A stretch of DNA of 64,000 nucleotides from Diplonema papillatum (Eukaryota > Euglenozoa > Diplonemea > Diplonemida > Diplonemidae). This document shows, in pieces, positions 33,701-42,422 of the stretch. The notes under the pieces were generated by a model. It was not told where the DNA came from and did no database searches. It saw only the letters and a list, made by a program, of their open reading frames with translations. Made by a program: the position numbers and the translations under genes. The stretch's first letter is position 1. Each line of letters starts with the position of its first letter. The DNA lies in NCBI GenBank assembly GCA_030068145.1, contig JAPJBO010000221.1:1-64000 (forward strand), read 5' to 3'.

Positions 33701-36149
33701 GATTGACACTGCAGGTCTCGTCTAGTCCCACAAACGGCGAAACCAGTCGCACCTCTAAGACCTTGGCTACAGAAGAGGTTAACAGAAGAGAGCTTCCTTG
33801 CTGCGACCAGTACTGACCTGTTTCTCGTGATGCAATGGTGAAGCATCCGCTTTCGCCATTCTTCACTAAGGTGCCAGTGACTTCGCCACGATCGCTGTTG
33901 CACCGGTTACTTCGTTGTGGGATAGGAGTCGGTGGAGCTGGCGATGTATCGGAACAACACCGAATGGATCCCTGTATGTGTTAAACGACAATAAAACATG
34001 CGAGATTAACAAACAGATCGGCTATTTGACAAATGTCATCGCCCAGTTGCCGAGGAGAGGATACTTTCAAACAAACAGTGATGTATGGCCTCCGTTCTGA
34101 GTCAGCGCCAATGTTTGACAGACAAAGGACAACAAAACAGACCTCTGCAACATTTTCTTCTTTGCATTGTTCTGGGCTTTGAAGACTGGAACCATCGAGC
34201 GATTGCTGACAGCCATGGAACTGGCCAGCAGGGTTCGAGAACTTACCTTCAAGCTCATCATCTGTGCATGCTATCTGTCCGATGTCGTTTGTCCAGATCT
34301 CTCCAATAGATAGACCGCACCCAAGACCGCAGCACAATTTTTGTCCAACTTCGTCGGAAGTGCACAGGCGCTTCCCATCGGCTTCGCATGTGTCTCTAGC
34401 TTCATTGTAAGTTGCGTACTCGCCGTAGCATTCAGTCTGACCTCCGACATTTTTGCTTGCATAACAACGGGGAACATCGCTGCAGCAAGCAACCTTTTTG
34501 GCTCGCTGTACTGACTGGCAAGTAGGTTTGACTGTAGGGCCGGACGGGCAAGCAACATGTGCTTGTGCCATCGCAGGGCAAGCGTTTTTGCTGTGGGAAT
34601 GTGGCTGTTTTGTGTGACGCATACATGCTGACACAGTGACTGACACAGCGACAGTCGCACTGTTAAAATCTCAATCTGTGAACTCAGTTTTGGTAGGATA
34701 TTCTGATAATAATATGATGATAACTTCGAAAGAGGCATACGCAGATGACTTTTTGTAATCGTCGAGGATCCAAACGCTTCCCTGATGATAGTCGCAGCCT
34801 GTACCGCAGCAAGAACCAGCTGTAAGCTCTGCGAGAAAACAGAGCCTCCAGCCATCGCCCTTCGCTGTGCAAGCCTGTTTCGCTGCCTCAAACGAGACCA
34901 GACTAGTGAAACAGACATCTGAGTTATCTTTCGACGAGCACGAGCTTGCCACAGCAGCACTACCTGAAAGCTTCTCTTTCATGAAAGACGCGGCACCGTG
35001 CCGTGTGACGGTCGGATTGCTGCATGGCATGTCGTACAGATCGCATCGTTTGGTGAGACAAAACCAGTCAACAGCGTGACAATCGATGTTTGTATCACAG
35101 AGCATCATGCACTCCTGCAAGTTTGCTTTCCCACGAAATGACTCCAACAGGGCTACCGAAGAGCTACCTTCGCAAGCTTTTGTGTTCGAGATTGGTCGCC
35201 AACTATTTTTCATAGCATCACCTTCACACTCATCGCTGCCCGCCGCATCAGCATTGCACGAGCTGCACGAACCAATGGGTGACTCGTAAATCGGCAAAAC
35301 CGGCAATGACATTGCAAGCAACCAAATCGAGGAGGTGTTCGAGTCCATCTGATCGTCCGTAGTGCATAGTGAGCTATGAAGGTTGCACGCGGAGTCTCGG
35401 CAAAAGTAGTCGACAGCTACGCAACCAGCAGTTGACTCACAAACTGACAAGCAGCTGCCTAGAGTCGCGGCGGAAACCGCGTTGCTTGTATTGCTGCATG
35501 AAGCCCCCTCGCTGCGCAACTCCCACGCAGGATTTGTAGAACACTCACCGCAACTCGTGCAGGTTGAAGCCTCGGGAGCTGTATTGGAATGCTGGATCGC
35601 AAGTTTGTCTCCTGGGCTCACCTGGCAGTTGTCGGCCACCTCTGCTCCACACGGGAGATCAACAGGCAGAACTTGGTATGTTGATGATCCATCTATGCTG
35701 CAGCCCCATAAGTGAAGTGTGAACTCTTCTCCCGACTCTGGTTGCTGGGGGTAGACTGTGTACATGTGGACCGATTCCGGAAAGCAAGAATCCGAAACTG
35801 TGCCCTCACACTTGTCGCCGCTGTAACCTGGACTGCATTCGCAGGTAGGGTAGCAATCAACATCAGCTGGTGCACACGGCACGCAAGTTCCCCGTCCGCT
35901 ACATCCCCAAGGTGCAGGGAGCAAATCGTGACAGTCAGACACGCCCGTGTAACATCGGTCTTTCTTTGTCGCCGGGTCCACGGCCATCATGTAGCCGTCC
36001 AAGCACGTAGTGCATGCTGGTGGTGCGAACCCCACGTCGCACAAGCAGCAAGCACTCTCAGCAATACGCTCGCCGTTCCCGCATGTTTGCGCTTGAATTG
36101 AACAGATCCTGCTTAGCGCAAAGAGTAACGGTACGACCCAAAGTTTCAT
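30722..36149 (-). CDS. Type I membrane protein with EGF, PAN-like and repeated Cys modules, 5 exons, 983 aa
   Basis: Exons: 36149-34741, 34659-34247, 33937-33562, 33507-32856, 30823-30722; phases agree. Signal peptide MKLWVVPLLFALSRICSIQA. Then Cys-rich EGF-like modules (CVPCAPADVDCYPTCECSPG, YSGDKCEG) and two PAN/apple-like units ending CVAVDYFCRDSACNLHSSLC and CHAVDWFCLTKRCDLYDMPC. Next are two copies of a Cys module, SFEAAKQACTAKGDGWRLCF...CCGTGC and YNEARDTCEADGKRLCTSDE...CCGLGC. A Pro-rich linker and a Ser/Thr-rich stalk follow, then a transmembrane helix (WWAFLLVALLVAVITAAFKR) and a short tail (SMELDARRHNEKYSNFEMDG). Such architecture suggests cell-surface adhesion or ligand binding; no ligand can be named. 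The tail is encoded by a tiny last exon beyond a 2-kb intron full of mobile elements. Donors GTATGC, GTAAGT, GTACGG, GTGTGT. Confidence 0.78.
30950..31330 (-). mobile_element. tRNA-derived SINE-like element, longer copy
   Basis: On the minus strand a clear pol III split promoter is visible: A box TGGCAGAGTGG (complement of 31239-31249) and B box GGGTTCGGACCC (complement of 31197-31208), about 30 nt apart as in tRNAs. The downstream block through GCGTTTCGGGGTCT matches 7920-8000. The 5' side continues to 32312 by homology with 7752-7860. GC-rich homopolymer runs lie at 31005-31080. It sits in the last intron of the membrane-protein gene. Confidence 0.7.
31315..31580. repeat. AT-rich cluster of AATAAACGTTTATT palindromes
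   Basis: Five or more variants of AAAAATAAACGTTTATTTTT (with insertions such as CGAG or GAAATT at the centre) occur in about 250 bp. Each can form its own hairpin. The cluster lies within the longer SINE-related copy and is absent from the 7.8-kb copy. Confidence 0.8.
32030..32254. mobile_element. Fold-back/MITE with ~100-bp inverted arms
   Basis: The inner arms are nearly perfect over 47 bp (32084-32130 against 32142-32188, containing GGTTTGCAACCCCGAGCCAC), with an 11-bp loop TCGCTCCGCTC. Pairing continues outward through GGTGTCG, AATAATTTCC and CATTTATTCGGC on the left and their inverses on the right (CGACACC, GGAAATTATC, GCCGAATAAATG). No coding capacity. Inserted inside the SINE-related region; a related end (GCTGAATAAATGCTTG) is seen near 56231. 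Confidence 0.88.
32526..32756. mobile_element. Truncated third copy of the TTCATCGGACACTCGGATGA transposon family
   Basis: Matches 13613-13820: AGCCGATGCCTCTCATCTCA, CCTTTAAAACAC, CGCACGCGCGTCGCAGTCGT and TGGGTGGTATTGACAAGGGG. It has small insertions after TTCATCGGA and after ACTTCACTG, and ends at GTTGTTGCTTC. It lies in the same intron as the fold-back element. Confidence 0.72.
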
Positions 36150-36970
36150 TGTGTTGTTAACCTGGTTTTCTGAGTGTAGCCGCTTTTCTTTTTTGTATCG
36201 AATCGGCCTGCGCAGAGGTTTGGTTTTGACAGGTAGAGTTCAGGCTTCAGCAACATGCCTTCACTGGATCTCGGATGTTGAAGTTACAATGCTCTGTAAA
36301 CAGTTGGTCAGATGGTCGACCACAGCAGCAAGTTAAAGAGAGAGATAGAGAGAGCAACCTTGTCTATTTCGCAGGATTCTATCTGCACATCCAAGAAAAC
36401 AAGGGGTACAGGTGGGCTAGATGACGGTCTCGGAAGGAATACTGCCTACCCTAAAATGATGAATTCCGGCTAATATCAGCGGCTATCCATCATGTTTACG
36501 GTCTATCATTTTTACGCTTCGTGTCGAAACAAGAGTAGGTATGCCTGTCACTGAAAATCCAGAAGTAACCCGTAGGTCCTGTCGGAAAGAACGTTGAAAC
36601 CAAAGACCCGATACTGGGCCGAAACGCACTTATCCAACAGTCCCGACACGAGACTCTTCGTAGACCGCCTTTATGAACTACTGCTTGGTGCTTCGTAGAC
36701 CGCCTTTATGAACTACTACTTGGTGCTTATTGATATCAAAATCAGGAAAGCTCGGGGAGTGGCACATCCAGTAGTGGAACTCAGCTTTTTGCCTCGCAAA
36801 ACTGTAGGCAGTTTTGTCCCAACCCCTTCTTAGGTTTCTTCACTTTTCCCGCACGAGAGTTGTTTGCCAGCTCGGAAGCGTGCATTAACGTAATCGGATA
36901 GAACGTTCACTTCTAACAACCAGGTATGGCCCCCGCAGAACTTATATAAGTGTGCGACGCCGGCTCTCTG
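36150..36970. other. Intergenic spacer, no gene seen
   Basis: About 820 bp between the motor-like gene and the start of the membrane-protein gene. It contains a short direct duplication (TCGTAGACCGCCTTTATGAA twice near 36657 and 36693) and a GAGA-rich stretch near 36335. No ORF of note. Confidence 0.5.
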
Positions 36971-39370
36971 TTATGGGGATGCCACCGTGTTGACCGGCCT
37001 GGAGTATGGAGAGAGAGTACTGGGCAGAAAGGGTTCGTGTCTGGTCCAATTCGCTTCGGTCCAAAAAAGTTCAATGCGGCTGCACTTGACAATGTCTTCA
37101 TCAAATCCGTACAGGCTGAGAAGCCTTTTCAGTGTTGTAAACGAGACCCTCAGAAGTTCAGCTTCCGAGATGTCACGCTGGCTGACGTTTACAAATGACT
37201 TCCATGCTGTGTATCTCAATTTGCGGGAGTGTTCAGAGGTCATGGTTTGACGTTCGAGACTTTTCTCTCTCGAGAGAGAAGAATAATCCGCCGACCAGCA
37301 TGTATGTGCTGAAAAATGGGGTTTTTTTACCTTCAGGGTGGGGGTTGCTGGTTTTGCTCTATGCAGGCTAGCCATCCGTCTTGCCTGGGCGAAGGTCTCG
37401 AGCGACTTGGTGGAGGCTGCTGATGCCGTTGACGCACACGCAGTAATTTTCTCTGGAGCAGCAGACGCTCGTTGATGGGTGCCTGCAGTACTCGACGGGA
37501 CACAGGCAAGAGCACGCACGCTCCTCTTGAACGTGACGAGTCCAGCTCCATGCACAGCCAGAGCCCACTGTGCAAGCAGGCAACCGCACGTTTGAGTTTC
37601 TTTTGCATCCGTTTCTGCGCCAATGGGTAGCCCTGCGCATTCTTGGAGTAAGACGAGAAGTCTTTGCCATGCGGCTTCCGGCAACACTATCTGGCTGCCA
37701 TGTTCCTTCATTTGTCTAAGGAGGTTTGGATCGCAGAGAGCGCTTCGAACGCTTTCCCAGTCGTTCTGGATCGCTTTGCCCAAACACAACAAAGCTGCCT
37801 TGACAGCAGCCTGTATTGCCAAAGAAGGCATAATTGCCCTGAACTTCGCTAGCTCCGATTTCTTCAGTTTCGAGATGTCAGTGCGGGCAGTTTGTAGCGG
37901 GTCATCATCCTTCTGTAGGGTTTGGCTGTACTGCGGACTCTGTTCTACGAACAACCCTGAACCAAAAAGAAGAAAAAAAAAACAGTACGTCATTAGGCGC
38001 GCATACTTGGGGTAAATCTGTGCACAGGTTCTGAGATCTGACAACCGCTGCAGTTTGAGGCCTGCTTTTACATTATCATGACGAGGTGGGATGCAAAGGC
38101 ATACAGCTTGCGGAGCGGTGAGGTCGTGTGACAGCTGTGATGTCTGCAGGGCTGTGATACTTTCCCAATCACTGGCTGTTGAAGTCAAAGCACACATCAT
38201 CATAATGTGACCTTCCTTTGCGTGTACACCAGCCACGAGACGCTGCAATGTCTCTACTGCCAGACGTGCACTTCCTTGCCTTGTCGTAGAGCACCATTTC
38301 TGTAAAGCAGAAACACCAACACTGTCACTGGAATCGAGCTCCAAGACGTGCAAGTCGCCACGACCTGGTGCCTTGAGCGTAACAAGACGATGCCCTTCAC
38401 ACAGAACACTGTTTAACAACTTCTGGAGTTCTGTTGCATCTTTTACCGCGGATGTCGAGCTGCGAGCCCCGGGGGCAGCATCGGCATAATTGCTCAGCAA
38501 ATCGCAGGACACGTTTCCATGAATCTCGGTGACCCCTACATCTACCGTGTCAGCGGCCTCGAGGAGCATCCGCTGCAGCACCTCATCCATGAAACCACTT
38601 TTTCCGTACAATAATTCGACCGTGGCAGGTCCAACAACGCAAAGACAGGCAGGCTGTCCTCTGATAGTTTTGCCAAGCAGACAACTAAAAGTTGATTCGA
38701 AGATGTGTGCTTTAGACGTTGCGGGAAAACTGCAACCTCGCTTTCCTAGCCAAAAACAGCCGTCGAAAGTGAAAATGGGAAGATCGCGTCGCGGCCTCCA
38801 CGATGTCTGCAACCGGTCGGATGCCCTCTGCAGGATTGTTATGGTGTTGGAGTCCATTCGAAGTTCAGAAAGTCCATCAGTGTTCGCACTCGTGACAACA
38901 CACACTGAAGACAACCGAGGCACGTTCGCAGCCCGAGACAACCGAGGCACATTCGCAGCCCCCTTCATGTCGGGAGCAGGAGAAGCTGGCATGGATCCGT
39001 CTCTGTGCAGAACAGGTGCACCATCTCGATGCACTATTCGTTGCAGCCACTTTATGAGTCCTTGTGCAGCTAGAGGTAGCCTTGCTGCTAAGCCTGTCGT
39101 GTCGAAAGCTTGCAACCGCGCCAGCCTTTCAGGTTGCAGCGAGCGAGTGCCAGCAACGACGAGTTCCCTCACGAAACGGCGAGAATCGGACATTGCTTTG
39201 CGCGCGGTTTCCCACGGAACGGTGTTCAGGTCTGCAACATGCTCGAGTGCAAAGAGAACTGCTGTGAGAAGAGCAAGCAGCTGACCAGTGGGGGTGTTGA
39301 TAGACCTCAATACAGCAAGCGACTTTGCGTCAACTCCTTCGATTCGCATCTTTCCTTCGGCCATATTCAT
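36971..39370 (-). CDS. Kinesin-motor-like domain flanked by dynein-stalk-like repeats (~800 aa)
   Basis: One long ORF (it opens at a GTG at 39385; the first ATG is 39370). The N-terminus (AKSLAVLRSINTPTGQLLAL, VPWETARKAMSDSRRFVREL, LAAQGLIKWLQRIV) resembles the dynein stalk and microtubule-binding region. The same pattern recurs later (AKFRAIMPSLAIQAAVKAAL, DWESVRSALCDPNLLRQMKE, CGCLLAQWALAVHGAGLV) and perhaps a third time near the end (SFTTLKRLLSLYGFDEDIVK). Between them, IFTFDGCFW, IFESTFSCLLGKTIRGQPAC and VDVGVTEIHGNVSCDLLSN follow the order of kinesin motor strands, but the P-loop position reads VVGPATVELLYGKSG, so nucleotide binding is probably lost. A pyrimidine run before CAG near 37970 suggests a short intron with a frame-neutral length of 69 nt; the 3' end may also continue. 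The domain calls are my pattern reading and only moderately secure. Confidence 0.6.
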   Translation of the reverse strand: MNMAEGKMRIEGVDAKSLAVLRSINTPTGQLLALLTAVLFALEHVADLNTVPWETARKAMSDSRRFVRELVVAGTRSLQPERLARLQAFDTTGLAARLPLAAQGLIKWLQRIVHRDGAPVLHRDGSMPASPAPDMKGAANVPRLSRAANVPRLSSVCVVTSANTDGLSELRMDSNTITILQRASDRLQTSWRPRRDLPIFTFDGCFWLGKRGCSFPATSKAHIFESTFSCLLGKTIRGQPACLCVVGPATVELLYGKSGFMDEVLQRMLLEAADTVDVGVTEIHGNVSCDLLSNYADAAPGARSSTSAVKDATELQKLLNSVLCEGHRLVTLKAPGRGDLHVLELDSSDSVGVSALQKWCSTTRQGSARLAVETLQRLVAGVHAKEGHIMMMCALTSTASDWESITALQTSQLSHDLTAPQAVCLCIPPRHDNVKAGLKLQRLSDLRTCAQIYPKYARLMTYCFFFLLFGSGLFVEQSPQYSQTLQKDDDPLQTARTDISKLKKSELAKFRAIMPSLAIQAAVKAALLCLGKAIQNDWESVRSALCDPNLLRQMKEHGSQIVLPEAAWQRLLVLLQECAGLPIGAETDAKETQTCGCLLAQWALAVHGAGLVTFKRSVRALACVPSSTAGTHQRASAAPEKITACASTASAASTKSLETFAQARRMASLHRAKPATPTLKVKKPHFSAHTCWSADYSSLSREKSLERQTMTSEHSRKLRYTAWKSFVNVSQRDISEAELLRVSFTTLKRLLSLYGFDEDIVKCSRIELFWTEANWTRHEPFLPSTLSPYSRPVNTVASP

Positions 39371-39385
39371 TACTTTGAGTCTCAC

Positions 39386-40009
39386 ATGAGATCATATATG
39401 TAGCCCCTACTCTCTTGACAATTATCAGTACTCAACTTGTGTAGCGGAGGAGCCAAGTATTGACCATATAGCAACTACGATGTAGACAGCCGCGCCAAGG
39501 CTAAAATAAGACAAGCGGCGTCCGAAAGCGACTCTTTGCAGTTGGCAGGATTGAAGGTACAGAACGTTGTCGTTCGGAATGTATCGCCAGCATGTCTGTG
39601 GTGGTTTGAACGTACAAAGAGAAGACAAACATTGTACTGGCAACATTGCAGCTACTCGGGAAGCAGTACAGAGGATAGAGGCCAACAATCACTTGAGAAA
39701 AAATGAGCGAGTGGTGTAGTGGTGCCTAGTTACAACGCGTTGCCGATAGCTGACTAGCTATTCGTGCAAGACCGCTTTGAAATTGATGAGCGTCTCCACT
39801 TTTGTGCGACTCAGCGAAACTTCAACGAGATCTTCAAATAGTCAACTAAAACTGCGCTTGGCATCAGAACTCAGCAAGTCTTCTCGATGATAGCTTTCAA
39901 CAGATACTTGCTTGGGCACTATTCGTGGTCGTCTCTGTTCCCGAGCGAGTAATGCTCGGTTGCAAGGACTGACAACGGGGCTAGGCAAGATGATACTGGA
40001 AGAGAAAAC
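39386..40009. other. Intergenic spacer, no gene seen
   Basis: About 620 bp downstream of the uncharacterised basic-protein gene and upstream of the motor-like gene. A tRNA A-box-like TGGTGTAGTGG at about 39711 has no matching B box. No coding signal. Confidence 0.45.
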
Positions 40010-40702
40010 TTAATTTTTGAGTCGTCGCCGCTTGACGTCGGGGGTTTCAGCTTTCATCTGTGTCAGGCCTGGCTCTTGCTTTATTGGCAGCAAAGAGTCG
40101 TCGTACGCGGGAGCCGGGTTGCATACGCCACGATGTTCTTCGATGATGACTTCTGTTTCCTTCAAGCGACGTTTTTTGGCACGCTGTTCTCGGTCGACAT
40201 GCCTGAAGAGTATCGCTGTGTCAGCTGCAAGGATGAGCAGCAAGAGCCGAGGTAACGATGTTGTCGGGAGCATGTCAGGCTGCAGCTTGTAAACTTGCTT
40301 TGAATGCTGATACGGCACACTCAAAGGTGTCGCCGCCCCGGACAACACTGTTTTCGACGTTAACCGTCGAATGGTATCGGTCTCCAGCTGGCGATGAAGA
40401 TACAAGGTTGGTTGATACTGTCTAACAAAATCTTCGAACTGCTGGCAAAAGGCTTCCCATCGTGTCCACACGATTGTGATTCCCGACTCGGTGACAACAC
40501 AGAACAGGCGGCTGAGCGCGTCTCTGTGATAAGCCATGCGACACGGGTATTGAAGTGTAGTCTTTACATCAGTTACTTTGCTACCATTATGAAGCGGAAG
40601 AAACTGCTCCTCCCACCAAACCTTTGCCATAGCAGCAGGGGGTATGTGCTTCTTCACCGCGGCCTGCACTCTGGCTTCCAGGCTGGGCGCGGCGCCCGTC
40701 AT
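40010..40702 (-). CDS. Uncharacterised basic protein with nuclear-localisation-like tail (230 aa)
   Basis: The ORF opens further upstream without an ATG; the first ATG is at 40702 (MTGAAPSLEARVQAAVKKHI), which I take as the start. The N-terminal two thirds look folded and helical, rich in Trp and Tyr (MAKVWWEEQFLPLHNG, TIVWTRWEAFCQQFEDFVRQ). A hydrophobic segment follows (SLPRLLLLILAADTAILF), then a charged tail with RAKKRRLKETE and PDVKRRRLKN ending at the stop, typical of nuclear import signals. I do not recognise the family, and no catalytic motif is visible. An upstream exon is possible, since the ORF remains open to 40804. Confidence 0.6.
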   Translation of the reverse strand: MTGAAPSLEARVQAAVKKHIPPAAMAKVWWEEQFLPLHNGSKVTDVKTTLQYPCRMAYHRDALSRLFCVVTESGITIVWTRWEAFCQQFEDFVRQYQPTLYLHRQLETDTIRRLTSKTVLSGAATPLSVPYQHSKQVYKLQPDMLPTTSLPRLLLLILAADTAILFRHVDREQRAKKRRLKETEVIIEEHRGVCNPAPAYDDSLLPIKQEPGLTQMKAETPDVKRRRLKN

Positions 40703-41693
40703 GATTTGACGAGCGCAATACCACTTCGTCACGCGCAAGAAACTGAAGTGCAGCCGACAAGGTGCCTGCCAAGTTTTCCGCTCACACAAAGTAACGGACG
40801 GCAAATCAGGCTGAGTCCTGAGGGGCCGTGTATTTTAGACGTATATTTGTGTTGCCGACAACCAACTAGGTTGTTGTGCAGTATTTCTTTGGGTTTTGGT
40901 TTTCTTTGAACTGGAGATTTGGCGTAAAAGCATGAGCTTTTCCGTGGCGTTCTCCATACAATGCCACCAGTTGCATGTGGACTGACTGAACAGGGTTTCC
41001 CCGTTGACCCTGAGCTTGAGTCCCCTGAAAAAATGCATCCCAGCCTCAGGTAGCCTGGGATAGTGGCGAGAACGCGAGCAGGCACCGAAACTCTGACCAA
41101 TCGCACTGTCAGCTTTACAGCTTCAAACAAAATGGGCGTAAGTTGTCGTTGGCAACATGACTAAGTGGAGGGATAAGGTTCGGCCAATACATTCCTGACT
41201 AGAGCGTGTCTTTCTCAGTCATGCCCTCACTACTGCACAGGGTCTGAGTCGATTTTTTGTGTTTCCAGCGATGGTCGCTTTGTCAGCTGCCTTCTTTTCC
41301 TGACAGCTCCGAGGACGAGGAGAAGTAGGATTTTCTCTCTCCGCTTCGTCCCACCACTGGGCACACCAATGCTTTGTTCTTGCAGGCGCTTGCATCTTTT
41401 TCGCGCACATCCGGCCTATCCACACCTCACCGATAAAACTTCCTGTTCGGCTACTCCCAGTCAACTGTGCTCGCTGAGGTGGAATGGAAACTGGTCTCGT
41501 CCTTCGTTTAGTCATCATCGCGCAAAACCGGTTGAAATGCCATCAGAAACGTGGGAACGAAACTGAAGAATACGGGACAGAAACCAACCGCAAACATATT
41601 ATGGAAGGGTGCTCACCTGAGTGAGAGAGGCATTGGCACGTGTGAATGCAATGAGCCAATTGCATTCAGCCTGGCATGCAGCCTGGGTTTCTG
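40703..41693. other. Unassigned stretch with weak minus-strand coding signal
   Basis: Minus-strand ORFs at 40729-41130 and 41219-41518 (the latter containing KHWCAQWWDEAEREN) have protein-like composition but no recognised domain, no clear start and no phase-consistent join found. They may be exons of a small gene that includes 41694-42020. Confidence 0.3.
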
Positions 41694-42020
41694 CTATCGC
41701 AGGCGCGGGATATTGAGCTTCCTGTCCGTGTCACAGGAGGGTTTAGCAGGGTCTTCAACAGTTTCGACTCGTGCTTCCTGTTTTTGCCCTGCCCGCTCTT
41801 GTCTTCGGCGTTCTCTTGAGTCACGGAACTGCTGTTTCCGGGTAGACCTCCAATCTTCCCCTGGTTGTATTCGTCTTCCCGGAACCTGATTGTTGTCTTT
41901 AATTGTCGTCCTCGAATGTTCAAGGCTAATGAGTCGAATCTTTTCGATGTGAACACGAACTTCAGTCGCCCCACTCGGCACTCGGATTAAAACAGACGCG
42001 CGATGATGGGTTGCATACAT
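41694..42020 (-). CDS. Hypothetical basic protein or first exon (108 aa)
   Basis: ATG-started ORF: MYATHHRASVLIRVPSGATE, then VRVHIEKIRLISLEHSRT and a strongly basic, Arg/Gln-rich C-terminus (KQQFRDSRERRRQERAGQKQ). A possible donor follows DNNQ (CAG|GTTCCG), in which case the remainder would be intron and another frame would continue. No family recognised. Support comes only from strand, ATG and composition. Confidence 0.35.
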   Translation of the reverse strand: MYATHHRASVLIRVPSGATEVRVHIEKIRLISLEHSRTTIKDNNQVPGRRIQPGEDWRSTRKQQFRDSRERRRQERAGQKQEARVETVEDPAKPSCDTDRKLNIPRLR

Positions 42021-42422
42021 TGTAGCTTCTCAGCTGGTTGATCACAGCATTCCGAAGGCCGGACATGTCGGTTTCTTCTTTTGCTGAGGCGCTGCCTAGC
42101 TGATAATTTTCAGTGCATCTCCTATGTTCGCGGCGCCTATCGTACAGGCACCGCGAGCATTCTGCTGATGATGCACAACAGATAGCAGATAAATGGACAT
42201 GTATCCTGAGTTCTATATCTCAAAGACTTGTGGGCGCACTTGCCGCTTCAATTGCATGTTTTCAAGAGCAATGATTTTGCCGATCTTGTTATATACGTTC
42301 GCTGCTGGCACTAAAACAGCCATGCGCAAGGTGCACTTCTAAATGTGACAAGGACAATAAATGGTCGGACAGCTGCCTGCGCAGCAAGGTGGTCTGTTGA
42401 GACCAGAGCACACGAGGGAGGA

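Noticed and set aside
39709-39780. Possible tRNA gene
   Set aside because: An A-box-like TGGTGTAGTGG is present, but no B box and no foldable acceptor stem were found.
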